Source: Gemmataceae bacterium
GTDB lineage: Bacteria > Planctomycetota > Planctomycetia > Gemmatales > Gemmataceae
Assembly (NCBI GenBank): GCA_019636445.1
Contig: JAHBXO010000001.1
Location: 1 to 64,000 of the forward strand
Direction of reading: 5' to 3'
Length of the DNA: 64,000 nt
The translations under genes were made by a program, and so were the position numbers. The notes below the pieces were generated by a model. That model saw only the letters and a list, made by a program, of their open reading frames with translations. It searched no databases and was not told where the DNA came from. This document shows, in pieces, positions 1 through 8,021 of the stretch. The number at the start of each line of letters is the position of its first letter. The first letter of the stretch is position 1.

Positions 1-792
1 CTATGTAATAGCGGCAAAGAATCGCGCGCGGTGTTCGGCGAGCGCGGAAGGATCCGGTGCAAATCGTGACGGTCGAATCAACTGCCGACCTTCCGCCGCG
101 ATCAAATCGCATCCCAAAGACGCGCCGTGAACGCGTTCCCGAAGCCGAGGCGAGACAAGGACTTTGCCATCTTCGTCCACCGAAATCAAAAGTCGGTCGA
201 ACGCACGGTCGAACAGAGTGTTGAGGCACAACCCATTCGTCGGATCCGCACGTCGTTTTTCCGATTCCGACCACGGGACGATATGACTCGCAATGACCAT
301 TTCCGGACCGGTAATCCCGCTGATCGCACACCGCCCGTTGTAGGATGTCAGTACCGCTGCTCGGAAGAACGACTGCACACGACGAACGCGGACGATGGAA
401 TCGCGCTCCGTTGGCCCCGTGGGCATCTCCAACGAAATCGGTTCCGCATCCTCTCCCATCGCATGAAATCGGGCTGCGGCCTCCTCGGCTTCGAGCGCGA
501 GACCGGTCGGATTGGAATGGAATTCGTCCCAGATCGCGGCGTCCGCCCGACTCGCGCCGGACAATCCCTTTTGCTTGATATTTGGATCGAGGTTTGCGAA
601 ATTGCACGCCTTCATCGCCAACGCGCTGGGTGTGCGACCGATCTGCTTCGCCAACCTGACAATTTCCACGTTGGACTTGTGCAATTTTCCGAAAGGCAAC
701 CGAAAGTACAGTCGTAGAGCCATCAATAACTGGTCACGGGTCCAACTCTCATGACGCGGCATCGGTGGCTCCAATGACAACGTGTTCGCCAT
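1..792 (-). CDS. HNH endonuclease domain protein
   Basis: A 263-residue protein with an HNH nuclease module in its C-terminal half. The visible motif is SHIVPW (His170), followed by NGLCLN (Asn186 to Asn191) and the FDRAFD stretch near 194-199, as in HNH_2-type putative restriction endonucleases. The N-terminal ~130 residues look helical and may bind DNA or a partner, which is inference. I start at ATG 792 rather than the in-frame TTG three bases upstream. It is the last gene of a tight three-gene operon: only 6 bases separate it from the preceding stop. The stop codon is the first three bases of the window, so the gene is complete. A defence or restriction role is plausible but not shown. 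Confidence 0.75.
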   Translation of the reverse strand: MANTLSLEPPMPRHESWTRDQLLMALRLYFRLPFGKLHKSNVEIVRLAKQIGRTPSALAMKACNFANLDPNIKQKGLSGASRADAAIWDEFHSNPTGLALEAEEAAARFHAMGEDAEPISLEMPTGPTERDSIVRVRRVQSFFRAAVLTSYNGRCAISGITGPEMVIASHIVPWSESEKRRADPTNGLCLNTLFDRAFDRLLISVDEDGKVLVSPRLRERVHGASLGCDLIAAEGRQLIRPSRFAPDPSALAEHRARFFAAIT

Positions 793-798
793 CAACCG

Positions 799-1137
799 CT
801 ACTTACAAACAGATATTACGATAACTGGCTGCAAACAATCGCGCTCCCCGTTGTCCGGGCGAGTCAGATAATGGTCTTGGGCGAAGTCGAAGTACCGTCC
901 ATGGTGCGACCAGAAACTCAGGTCCATGATGCAGACGTGATCGCCCGGGTTTATCCGCTGCCGGAATAAGGTCTCGTAGGTCGGAATGTCGATACGTGCG
1001 ATGTCCGCGTACTCGGGTTCGTCGGGGCGTTGTGGCTCATAACTGATCACGTTTCCCGTAACGACGTCGACCGTCATGCGGCCATAGCAGCCAAAGACCT
1101 CAAATTGATCCGAATCCATAGATACTCCGATAGCCAT
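799..1137 (-). CDS. Hypothetical protein, middle gene of HNH operon
   Basis: A 112-residue protein I do not recognise. Its ATG overlaps the upstream gene's TAA by one base (TAATG), which argues for translational coupling and fixes the start at 1137 although the frame stays open for 12 more codons upstream. The chain is acidic, with several Asp/Tyr-rich stretches and no signal peptide or membrane segment. It sits between another small unknown protein and the HNH nuclease, and all three read the same way with almost no spacing. It could be a regulator or immunity partner of the nuclease, but that rests on position only. Confidence 0.6.
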   Translation of the reverse strand: MAIGVSMDSDQFEVFGCYGRMTVDVVTGNVISYEPQRPDEPEYADIARIDIPTYETLFRQRINPGDHVCIMDLSFWSHHGRYFDFAQDHYLTRPDNGERDCLQPVIVISVCK

Positions 1138-1472
1138 TAAGCGAATTCTGAAACATCGTCCGGCTCGTCCCACTCAAACAAGTGCGCGTCGGCAGTCGAG
1201 CCATCCGCGAGGAAGAATCCCAAGCGATTGACAAACCGAACTTCGTTGTCCATAGAGCAACCTCGGCCGCCGTCGAAGTCATCCGAGTCGCTCGTTTCCG
1301 TGACGATGTGGTAAGCGGAATTCTCTCTCACGAAATTCGTCAATTCCTCCAAACGATCGATCTCGAACCGGCCACTAACGGCGTCGTCCGGTCGGAGGCC
1401 AAGTGTCCGAACACTTTCGCCATCGAGCAATCCCACGAACTCGGCGAACCGGAAATAATCGTCGAAGATCAT
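1137..1472 (-). CDS. Hypothetical acidic protein, first gene of HNH operon
   Basis: A 111-residue, strongly acidic, soluble protein with no recognised motif. Asp and Glu are abundant, notably around residues 60-75 and at the C terminus. Its stop overlaps the next start by one base. It opens the short operon that ends in the HNH nuclease. The acidic character is compatible with a small immunity or inhibitor protein, which is speculation. Base composition is slightly lower in GC than the surrounding housekeeping genes. Confidence 0.55.
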   Translation of the reverse strand: MIFDDYFRFAEFVGLLDGESVRTLGLRPDDAVSGRFEIDRLEELTNFVRENSAYHIVTETSDSDDFDGGRGCSMDNEVRFVNRLGFFLADGSTADAHLFEWDEPDDVSEFA

Positions 1473-1560
1473 CTTTGCATCCCGCTTTCACCATCGCGAC
1501 ACAATGAAATCGACGCCGACGAGTTCTTAACCTGGACAAATTAACACAACAGTCAAGAGG

Positions 1561-1959
1561 ATGTTGTCCCGGATCCGCGGCAAGGACACCGCACCGGAAC
1601 TCGCCGTCCGCCGAATCCTCTTCTCGCTCGGCTACCGATACCGGCTGCACGTCAAAGCGCTGCCGGGACGGCCGGACCTCGTCTTCCCGGCCCGCCGCAA
1701 GGTCATCTTCGTCCACGGCTGCTTCTGGCACGGCCACGCCTGCCTCGGCGGCAAACTGCCGGGCACGCGCACCGACTTCTGGGCAGCGAAGATCGACGGA
1801 AACCGACGGCGCGACCGGCGCAACCGTGCCGCCCTGCGGCGACTGGGCTGGGAGTCACTGGTCGTGTGGGAGTGTTCGATGCGCCGCGTGCAGAGTCTGA
1901 CGACCGTGCGCGCCCGGATGGTACGATTTCTGGACGGTGGAACGCGATCGAAGTGGTGA
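1561..1959 (+). CDS. vsr: Very short patch repair (Vsr) endonuclease, short N terminus
   Basis: A 132-residue Vsr-family mismatch nuclease. The family cuts next to T:G mismatches made by deamination of 5-methylcytosine. Visible family features are the opening SRIRGKDT helix, LPGRPD with the catalytic Asp39, VHGCFWH (His52, Phe55, Trp56, His57), the TRTDFW segment and the WE of VVWEC. The family usually carries about 12-15 residues before this point. Here the frame closes at a stop ten codons upstream without an ATG, so the start at 1561 gives an N-terminally short protein. No cytosine methyltransferase gene lies nearby, although Vsr is normally paired with one. It lies just upstream of a tRNA gene, a common integration site. 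Confidence 0.8.
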   Translation: MLSRIRGKDTAPELAVRRILFSLGYRYRLHVKALPGRPDLVFPARRKVIFVHGCFWHGHACLGGKLPGTRTDFWAAKIDGNRRRDRRNRAALRRLGWESLVVWECSMRRVQSLTTVRARMVRFLDGGTRSKW

Positions 1960-1978
1960 AACCCGACAAAACCATCAG

Positions 1979-2066
1979 CGGAGCGGGAGGGATTTGAACC
2001 CTCGATACGGGGATACCGTATACGGCATTTCCAGTGCCGCCTCTTCAGCCGCTCGAGCACCGCTCC
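1979..2066 (-). tRNA. tRNA-Ser (GGA)
   Basis: An 88-base tRNA on the minus strand. The 7-bp acceptor stem pairs GGAGCGG with CCGCTCC. The anticodon stem CGGCA/TGCCG encloses the loop CTGGAAA, giving anticodon GGA. A long variable arm of the class II type (stem around ATACGG/CCGTAT) and the TTCAAATC T-loop are present. The discriminator base is G, as expected for serine. The 3' CCA is not encoded. Confidence 0.95.
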
Positions 2067-2147
2067 AATACCAACCGACAGGCGAACGAGCCGGAAGGTT
2101 CATCGTATCGGCCGACCGGCCCGGCGTCTGCGCCTTCTCGCGGGACC

Positions 2148-2186
2148 GCGCTCGGCTCCGAAGACTCCGCCTCGCCGCTCAACGGT
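2148..2186 (+). repeat. Dispersed 39-bp repeat, copy 1
   Basis: This stretch, beginning gcgctcggctccgaagactc, recurs almost exactly at 12386-12424. A shortened inverted copy lies at 55340-55361. This copy touches the stop codon of the alkD-like gene. All three copies follow the last gene of a small accessory cassette. Confidence 0.7.
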
Positions 2187-2893
2187 CAGCACGCCGCGCT
2201 CTTCCGCTTCTTGCCGATGCGGCCCTTCTCCTCCAACATCGCGATATACGCCGTCGCCAACGGCACCTTGCAGTCCGTGTCCCCCATGTCCAATTCCACC
2301 GTGCCGAGCTGCTTCGCCACCTGCTTCGCCTTCGCCAGCAACGGCTGCACGAACGCGGCCACGCTGATGACGAACTGGTTCATGTAATACTTCGTCCGGT
2401 TCGGGGACTTGTCGATCTCCTTCGGTATCCGGTCCAGCAGCTTGATGATCTCGTCGAGGTCGAGGTCTTCGTCGGGCGTGACGGACATGTAGCTGCAATA
2501 GGTGGACCAGCCGCCGGCGGAGATTTCCTCGTCCTTGGACTTCATCCATTCGAGGGCGAGTTCGCGGGCGAACTTCGATTCCGAGGCGGTCCAGGGCACG
2601 GCGTAGCAGCTGACGAAGTGCCAGGGGGCCTGCTTCATCCAGGTCTTGAGCTGGGCCTTGGTCATCTTCATCGGTTCGGCGATGAGTCCGGCGAGGTACA
2701 TGGCGTCGGAGTTGCCGGTGGCGAAGAGGGCGAGGGCGAGCTCGTGGTTCTTCTTGAGCTTCTTCTGGAGGACCTTGAGGTGGGCGATCGGCACGCCCCA
2801 GAACGGCTCCTTGGCGCCATGGCGGAGGTAGGTCTTCTTGTGGGAGGGGCTGGCGTGGGCCTCGAGGTCGGCCATCACTTCGTCGAGGGTCAT
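2186..2893 (-). CDS. AlkD-like DNA alkylation repair protein
   Basis: A 235-residue all-helical protein of the DNA alkylation repair (AlkD/AlkC HEAT-like, PF08713) family. Members are DNA glycosylases that remove positively charged alkylated bases without base flipping. The order of helical repeats, the PFWGVPIAHLK segment near residue 30, and the aromatic region PWHFVSCYAVPW near 110-122 support the family. It has no signal peptide. Its ATG overlaps the stop of the PIN toxin gene (ATGA), so it is the third gene of a coupled antitoxin-toxin-repair operon. Whether it is catalytic cannot be judged from sequence alone. The gene ends in a dispersed repeat. Confidence 0.8.
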   Translation of the reverse strand: MTLDEVMADLEAHASPSHKKTYLRHGAKEPFWGVPIAHLKVLQKKLKKNHELALALFATGNSDAMYLAGLIAEPMKMTKAQLKTWMKQAPWHFVSCYAVPWTASESKFARELALEWMKSKDEEISAGGWSTYCSYMSVTPDEDLDLDEIIKLLDRIPKEIDKSPNRTKYYMNQFVISVAAFVQPLLAKAKQVAKQLGTVELDMGDTDCKVPLATAYIAMLEEKGRIGKKRKSAAC

Positions 2894-3315
2894 GGGGCGC
2901 TCGGGGGTAGGGACCAGTTTTCGACGTTCAGATTCGGGATCGCAGAAAGGTCGGAATCGTTCGTGACGACGACAGACGAACCGAGCGAGCGGGCGATGGC
3001 GGCGATCATGATGTCGATATTTTGCATGGGCCGACCCAGGCGTCGGAGCTCGCCGTGGATGATTCCGTATTCGAGGGCGGCGGGTTTATTGAATGGCCAG
3101 AGAACGAACGCGTTCAGATAGCGTTTGGCGATCAACCAGGATTTGTCGCGGCTGGCGCTGCGTTCGATTCCGGCCGCGATTTCGCCGAGAGTCGGCAATC
3201 CGATGCCGATCCGAAATCCCCGCAATCGCAACTGATCCACTCGCAAGTGAATTCCCTTGCGGCGGAAGAGATAGTCGAATGCCGGCCCCGAATCGAGGAT
3301 GTATCGCCGGATCAT
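2890..3315 (-). CDS. vapC: PIN-domain toxin (VapC-like)
   Basis: A 141-residue PIN-domain ribonuclease. The expected acidic residues are present: Asp8 in YILDSG, Glu45 in TLGEIAAG, Asp101 in NIDIMIAAIA, and Asp120/Asp122 in VTNDSDL. The start at 3315 is set by an ATGA overlap with the antitoxin gene. A longer upstream frame exists but would run through the antitoxin coding region. VapC enzymes cleave RNA, often tRNA, and are blocked by the adjacent antitoxin. The 3' end overlaps the alkD-like gene by four bases. Confidence 0.85.
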   Translation of the reverse strand: MIRRYILDSGPAFDYLFRRKGIHLRVDQLRLRGFRIGIGLPTLGEIAAGIERSASRDKSWLIAKRYLNAFVLWPFNKPAALEYGIIHGELRRLGRPMQNIDIMIAAIARSLGSSVVVTNDSDLSAIPNLNVENWSLPPSAP

Positions 3316-3611
3316 TTGGCGCCCCCGTCCATGGTGCGGCGCGCGATCTCCAATTCCATCTCGCGAATCTTGGCCCGCCACGCCAGCCAATCGGCTTCTT
3401 CCTCCGGCGTCACTTCAATCGGCGGAATCGATCGCATTTCCGCGATCCAGCGGGCGATCGATTCGGGGTCGTCGCCTTGCTCCTCCTCGGTCATGCCGCG
3501 GAGTTCGACATCCACGGGTTCGAGGCGCAGCCGTTGGCCCTCCGGCCAATCCACGGGCCGATCCGGAACGATCCGGCCGTCCTTCCACACGCCTTCGACG
3601 GTTCGGTTCAT
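3312..3611 (-). CDS. Antitoxin of VapBC-type pair
   Basis: A 99-residue acidic protein preceding the PIN toxin. The N terminus (VEGVWKDGRIVPDRPV) has the small beta-strand pattern seen in DUF104-like antitoxins. The C-terminal half is helical and charged and probably wraps the toxin. The start at ATG 3611 has GGGAGG about 6 bases upstream, so the upstream in-frame codons are leader. Such antitoxins usually repress their own operon. The overlap with the toxin gene couples their translation. Confidence 0.75.
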   Translation of the reverse strand: MNRTVEGVWKDGRIVPDRPVDWPEGQRLRLEPVDVELRGMTEEEQGDDPESIARWIAEMRSIPPIEVTPEEEADWLAWRAKIREMELEIARRTMDGGAK

Positions 3612-3680
3612 GGCAAGCCTCCCTTTCGGCGGCTGCATTCTATCCGGTTCGGCGTCGAATCGAAACCGCGACCGTCCGCG

Positions 3681-4973
3681 TTAATCCTTCTTGAGGGAAT
3701 TGAACACCAGGCCGGTCAGCAGCTTGGGGTAGAAGTAGGTCGATTTCGGCGGCATCGTCTCGCGGTTCCCGGCGATCGTCTCCACGTGGTCCATCGTCGC
3801 CGGCGGCACGAGGCAGGCGAGCTGGCAGTCGTTCGCGGCCACCGCGTCGGTCACTTCCTTCAGCAGGTGGACGTACCGGCACTTCGCCTCGCCGTAGCGT
3901 TCCTTCACGAGCTTCTCCAGCACGAGCCGATGCAGGATGCTCACGCCGAGGCCGCGCCATTCGGCGCTGTGTTCCGGGGCGAGCGGGTCGAGGGCGGCCG
4001 GGTCGCGGAGCTTGGCGACGAGCCACTTGCCATCCGCGACGGTGCCGAAGGCGAGGGTGGACTGGGCGCCGTCCATCTGCACGTGCTCCCAGGCGGCGAG
4101 GGCATCGGGTTCGTCGATCAGATCAAAATGATCGGCGAGAACTTCGCGGAGCTGAGGCGCAGTAAGGTTCGGCAATCCCGAGACGAGGCGGTGCGTCGGC
4201 AGGATGATGAGGCCGGGGTCCGCCATGCCGACGAGCATCATGAGGCAGAAGTTCTGCGGGGCCTCGTCGTCGGGCACGTGGCCGGCGGCCTGCTGCTCTT
4301 CGAGGTACTTGAGGCCCGTCTCGTAGCGGTGGTGGCCGTCGGCGATGAAGACCGGCTTCGGCCCCATCAGGCCGATGACGGCGGAAATCGCCGCCTGATC
4401 GGTGATGACCCAGAGCCGGTTGGTGACGCCGAGGTGGTCCTTGGCGACGCGGGGCGGGCTGTTGCGGACGAGCGGTTCGAGCTTGGCGAAGACTTCGCCG
4501 TCGTCCGGGTAGAGGCCGAAGACGGGGGAGAGGTTGAAGTTGGTGGCGCGGTAGAGGTTCAGGCGGTCCTGCTTGGGGCCGGACAAGGTTTGTTCGTGGG
4601 GGAAGATGCGGCCGGTGCCGAACGGTTCGAGGCGGACGCGGGCGAAGAAGCCCCGGCGGGTGTAGGTTTTGCCTTCGGCTTCGAACTCCTGTTCGTAGAC
4701 GTAGAGGCTGCGCGCGGTGTCCTGGGCGATGGTGCCGGCGGCGAGCCAGTCGCGCATGGTCTGCCCGGCGCGGGTGTATTTGTTGTGGGTTTCGGTGTCG
4801 CCCGGTTCGTCCTTCGTCAGTTCGACGCGGATGGCGTTGAAGGGGCTGAGATCGTAGAGCGTTCGCTGCAGGGCGGCGTCGATCACGTCATAGGGGGGCG
4901 CGACGAGTTCGGCGAGCGCGCCGGCCTTCGTGGGGTCGTAGCGGAAGCCGCGGAACGCGCGGATGTCGGCCAT
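3681..4973 (-). CDS. DUF1015 family protein
   Basis: A 430-residue cytosolic protein of the DUF1015 (COG4198) family. The opening IRAFRGFRYD, the LAELVAPPYDVID motif near residue 20, and the central FIADGHHRYET motif near 215 are hallmarks. Length matches the family. The ATG at 4973 has a GGTGGAG sequence about 8 bases upstream and is preferred to the GTG nine bases earlier. The function is not established; a distant relationship to ParB-like small-molecule kinases has been proposed for related folds. It stands alone, divergent from the DUF1559 gene. Confidence 0.85.
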   Translation of the reverse strand: MADIRAFRGFRYDPTKAGALAELVAPPYDVIDAALQRTLYDLSPFNAIRVELTKDEPGDTETHNKYTRAGQTMRDWLAAGTIAQDTARSLYVYEQEFEAEGKTYTRRGFFARVRLEPFGTGRIFPHEQTLSGPKQDRLNLYRATNFNLSPVFGLYPDDGEVFAKLEPLVRNSPPRVAKDHLGVTNRLWVITDQAAISAVIGLMGPKPVFIADGHHRYETGLKYLEEQQAAGHVPDDEAPQNFCLMMLVGMADPGLIILPTHRLVSGLPNLTAPQLREVLADHFDLIDEPDALAAWEHVQMDGAQSTLAFGTVADGKWLVAKLRDPAALDPLAPEHSAEWRGLGVSILHRLVLEKLVKERYGEAKCRYVHLLKEVTDAVAANDCQLACLVPPATMDHVETIAGNRETMPPKSTYFYPKLLTGLVFNSLKKD

Positions 4974-5074
4974 GTCGTTCACTCCACCGGGGGCCGGTTA
5001 ATCTACGGCGGCGCGGGATTCGAGGCGGCGCGGGGGTGGCCGATTCGAAAAACTTCCAAGAATAGATCGAACCC

Positions 5075-5103
5075 TTGACCGAGGTAATACGTTGATATAC
5101 CAT
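5075..5103 (+). promoter_or_regulatory. Candidate sigma-70-type promoter
   Basis: TTGACC at 5075-5080 and TACCAT at 5098-5103 are 17 bases apart. They lie about 30 bases before the start of a DUF1559 gene, in a locally AT-rich patch. The -35 match is good and the -10 match moderate. Confidence 0.4.
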
Positions 5104-5131
5104 CTATGCATATCTTATTGAGGTGTTCATC

Positions 5132-6052
5132 ATGTCGTCGAATCGCCGCGCGGCGTTCACGCTCATCGAATTGCTCGTCGTCATCGCCATCATTGCGATC
5201 CTGATCGGCCTGTTGCTGCCGGCCGTGCAGAAGGTCCGCGAGGCGGCGGCCCGGATGAAGTGCAGCAACAACCTGAAACAGATCGGCACGGCGTTCCACA
5301 ATTTCCACTCGGCCAACGAGCGGTTCCCGTGCGGGTTCAACGCCACCACGGCGAGCGTCGACGGCGAGAGCCTCGTACCGGGCTGGGGCTGGGCCGCCAT
5401 CATCCTGCCGCAGCTCGAACAGGACAACCTGCACCGGCAGATCAACTTCGCGGTCGGCATCGAAGACCCGTTCCACGCGAACGTCCGTCGGCAGGTGCTC
5501 AGCGTCTACCGCTGTCCCTCTGATTCGCCCCCGCAAGAGACGTTCACCGTGACGAACGGCGGCTCGCCGATCGCCGAGGTCGCGTTCGCGAACTACGTCG
5601 GCGTCGGCGGCACCTTCGAGGTCAGCGGCTTCCCCGACACGAACACCGGCGTGCTCATTCGAGACCGGACCCTCAAGAACAAGGGTTTCCGCGTCACGGA
5701 CATCACCGACGGTTCCAGCAACACCATGCTCGTCAGCGAGCGCAACAGCAAGCTCTCGCCGCAGACAACGTGGACCGGCGCCGTCACCGGCACGCTCGTG
5801 CCGCCGATCAACCCGGCCTACGAGGAAGAGGAATCCCACATCCTCTGCACGACCAACACCGGCGTGGCCGCCGACCTGCGCACGCCGAACAACCCGCTCG
5901 GCCACGTGGAGGACTCCAGCAGCTTCCACACCGGCGGCGTGAACGTCCTGTTCGGCGACGGCAGCGTGCGCTTCGTTCGGAACTCGATCACACCGGTGGC
6001 ATGGGAAGCGATCGGCACGCGCGCCGGCGGCGAAACCGTGAGCCTGGATTAA
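5132..6052 (+). CDS. DUF1559 pilin-like protein
   Basis: A 306-residue planctomycete DUF1559 (SBP_bac_10-like) protein. The N terminus carries a type IV pilin/pseudopilin cleavage and methylation motif ([10 protein letters not shown]) and a hydrophobic helix to about residue 30. The family signature KVREAAAR and SNNLKQIG follow. The C-terminal motif with [16 protein letters not shown] is also typical. I chose ATG 5132 because GAGG lies 9 bases upstream; the GTG at 5123 would have no spacing. The protein is probably exported and assembled in an envelope or pilus-like structure, but the role of the family is unknown. A WD40 gene follows after 2 bases. Confidence 0.9.
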   Translation: MSSNRRAAFTLIELLVVIAIIAILIGLLLPAVQKVREAAARMKCSNNLKQIGTAFHNFHSANERFPCGFNATTASVDGESLVPGWGWAAIILPQLEQDNLHRQINFAVGIEDPFHANVRRQVLSVYRCPSDSPPQETFTVTNGGSPIAEVAFANYVGVGGTFEVSGFPDTNTGVLIRDRTLKNKGFRVTDITDGSSNTMLVSERNSKLSPQTTWTGAVTGTLVPPINPAYEEEESHILCTTNTGVAADLRTPNNPLGHVEDSSSFHTGGVNVLFGDGSVRFVRNSITPVAWEAIGTRAGGETVSLD

Positions 6053-6054
6053 CG

Positions 6055-7020
6055 ATGAAATCCAACGGATCGCTCTGGCTGCTCCTGACCGCGCTCGGCG
6101 TCGGCCTCGGTGCCGGTGGGTACTACGCCTTCTCACGCACCGATCATTCCATCGCGACGCTGTCCGGGCACGGCACGGTGGTCCGCTGCGTCGCCGCGTC
6201 GCCCGACGGCAAGCTCCTCGCCACCGGCGCCGACGACGGTGCCATCGTCCTGTGGGACACCGCTGCCGGAGCGAAGCTCCGCGAGCTGCCCGGCCACGCG
6301 AAGGTCGTCCGCGGCCTCGCGTTCGCGCCGAACTCCCACTTCCTCGCGTCCGTCTCCGACGATCACGACGTGAAACTCTGGGACGTCGCCACCGGCAGCG
6401 AGACCGCGACGTTCAGCGAAGTCTCGAAGGCGACCGAGTGCGTGGCATTCACGCCGGATGGGTCGAAGCTGGTCGTGGGCGCGGCCGACAAGTTCGTGCA
6501 TGTCTGGAACGTCGCGGATCGGAAATATCTCGGAAGCTGGAAGGGGCATGCGAAGCACGTGCACGCCGTGGCGGTCAGCCCCGATGGCAAACTCGTCGCC
6601 AGCGGCAGCAGCGACGGGACAGTGAAGTTCTGGGATGCGAAGGGCGCGCCCGCGGGAAGCGTGAAGGCGACGGGCGGGCACATCAACGCGCTGGCGTTTA
6701 CGCCGGACGGGCAGACGCTCTACGCCGCCGGCAGCGGAACGAAGATCAAGGCGTGGGACGTGCGGACCAAGGCGGCGCGGCCGGAGTGGAGCGGCCCGAC
6801 GGGCATGACGATGGCGCTCGCGCTCAGCCCCGACGGCTCGCGCCTCGCCACCGTCCACGAAGACGGCACCGTGCGACTCTGGGACACCGCCACCGGCACG
6901 CCGACGGCGACGCTCCTCGGCCATCGCGGCACCGTCATCGGCGTCTGCTTCCTGCCGGACGGGAAGCGCATTGCCACCGCCGGCGCCGACGGCACCGTGA
7001 AACTCTGGACGGTGCGGTAG
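6055..7020 (+). CDS. WD40 repeat protein, membrane-anchored
   Basis: A 321-residue protein with an N-terminal hydrophobic helix (residues ~6-24) followed by seven WD40 repeats. Each repeat shows the SPDGKLLATGADDG-type turn and a closing LWD or similar (VLWDT, KLWDV, HVWNV, KFWDA, KAWDV, RLWDT, KLWTV). A complete seven-blade propeller is therefore predicted on the non-cytoplasmic side, held by the N-terminal helix. It starts two bases after the DUF1559 stop, so the two are probably cotranscribed. A scaffold role is the usual inference. Confidence 0.85.
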   Translation: MKSNGSLWLLLTALGVGLGAGGYYAFSRTDHSIATLSGHGTVVRCVAASPDGKLLATGADDGAIVLWDTAAGAKLRELPGHAKVVRGLAFAPNSHFLASVSDDHDVKLWDVATGSETATFSEVSKATECVAFTPDGSKLVVGAADKFVHVWNVADRKYLGSWKGHAKHVHAVAVSPDGKLVASGSSDGTVKFWDAKGAPAGSVKATGGHINALAFTPDGQTLYAAGSGTKIKAWDVRTKAARPEWSGPTGMTMALALSPDGSRLATVHEDGTVRLWDTATGTPTATLLGHRGTVIGVCFLPDGKRIATAGADGTVKLWTVR

Positions 7021-8010
7021 TCATTTCCCCAGCATTTTGAGTTGGCCCTTCGGCCCCGCGAGCCAGACGGCGCCGTCCTTCGTCGCACCTGCGGCATTCC
7101 ACTTCCCGCCGTCGAGTTCCTTCCAGGTCATCCCATCGACTGACGAATGCCGGCCCGACGTGCCCACGGCCACCCAGCGATCCTTCGCCCAGACGACGCA
7201 CGAGCGGAACGGCAAGGCGTCCTTCACCGCCGTCCAGGTCTTGCCGCTATCGCGCGTGATCGCCGCCGTCGCGCCAGTGGCGTTCGGCGTTTTGTAGTCG
7301 CCGCCGACCACGAGGCCGTGCTTTGCGTCCCGGAACGCGATGGAGAACGCGCCGGCGGAGGGGACGCCGCCGGCGATCGGCAGCTCCGCCACCGTCCAAT
7401 TCTTACCGCGATCGGTCGTGTGGAAGACACGGGCCTGCTTCGCCCCGCCCGTCACGAACCAGGCGTCCCGTTCGCCCCGCACGATCAGGCACGTCCCGCT
7501 CGCGGCGAACGCCCCCTCGCCCTCGAGCGCCGCCGGCATCGTCTCGGGTTTCAGCACGGTCCACGTGGTGCCGTCGTTGGTTGCGAGAAGTCGATAGCGC
7601 CCATCCACCGGATCGCTCATCGCGAGGCCGTGCGTCGCGTCCCAGAAGGCGATGGCATCGTAGAAGGCGTCCTTCTCCGTGTTCTGGAATTGCATCTTCC
7701 AGGTCGTCCCGCCGTCGACGGTCTTGTAGATGCGCGACGATTCGCCGGGGCCGATGCTCAGGGCGTACGCGGTCGATTCGCCGAAGGCTTCGACGTCGCG
7801 GAAGTCGAGCGCCTCGGCGCCGGGCACGGGGAGACGCTTCCAAGTCTTGCCGCCGTCGGTCGTGCGGGCGACGGTGCCTTTCGTCCCGCTCACCCAGGCG
7901 ACCGTGTCGCTGACGGCGGCGAGGCCGCGGAAGTCGGCGTCGATCGCCTGCGCGCGGGTGGCGAGAGTGGCGAGTGCGAGTACGCCAAGGGATCGTACGA
8001 TGCGACGCAT
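7021..8010 (-). CDS. Secreted BNR/Ycf48-like propeller protein
   Basis: A 329-residue exported protein with a signal peptide (about residues 1-22). Repeated Asp-box segments of the type TTDGGKTWKRL, TVDGGTTWKM, TTDRGKNWTV and TRDSGKTWTA indicate a beta-propeller of the BNR/Ycf48 class. I prefer ATG 8010, preceded by GAGGAG, over a GTG at 8025 that overlaps the upstream stop. It follows the amidohydrolase gene so closely that the two form one operon. Enzymatic function is unlikely from the motif content. Confidence 0.8.
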   Translation of the reverse strand: MRRIVRSLGVLALATLATRAQAIDADFRGLAAVSDTVAWVSGTKGTVARTTDGGKTWKRLPVPGAEALDFRDVEAFGESTAYALSIGPGESSRIYKTVDGGTTWKMQFQNTEKDAFYDAIAFWDATHGLAMSDPVDGRYRLLATNDGTTWTVLKPETMPAALEGEGAFAASGTCLIVRGERDAWFVTGGAKQARVFHTTDRGKNWTVAELPIAGGVPSAGAFSIAFRDAKHGLVVGGDYKTPNATGATAAITRDSGKTWTAVKDALPFRSCVVWAKDRWVAVGTSGRHSSVDGMTWKELDGGKWNAAGATKDGAVWLAGPKGQLKMLGK

Positions 8011-8021
8011 CGGAGCACTCC

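Noticed and set aside
1937..3121. A 394-codon frame across the tRNA and alkD genes.
   Set aside because: It passes through the tRNA gene and reads antisense to two well-supported genes; open antisense frames are expected at this GC content.
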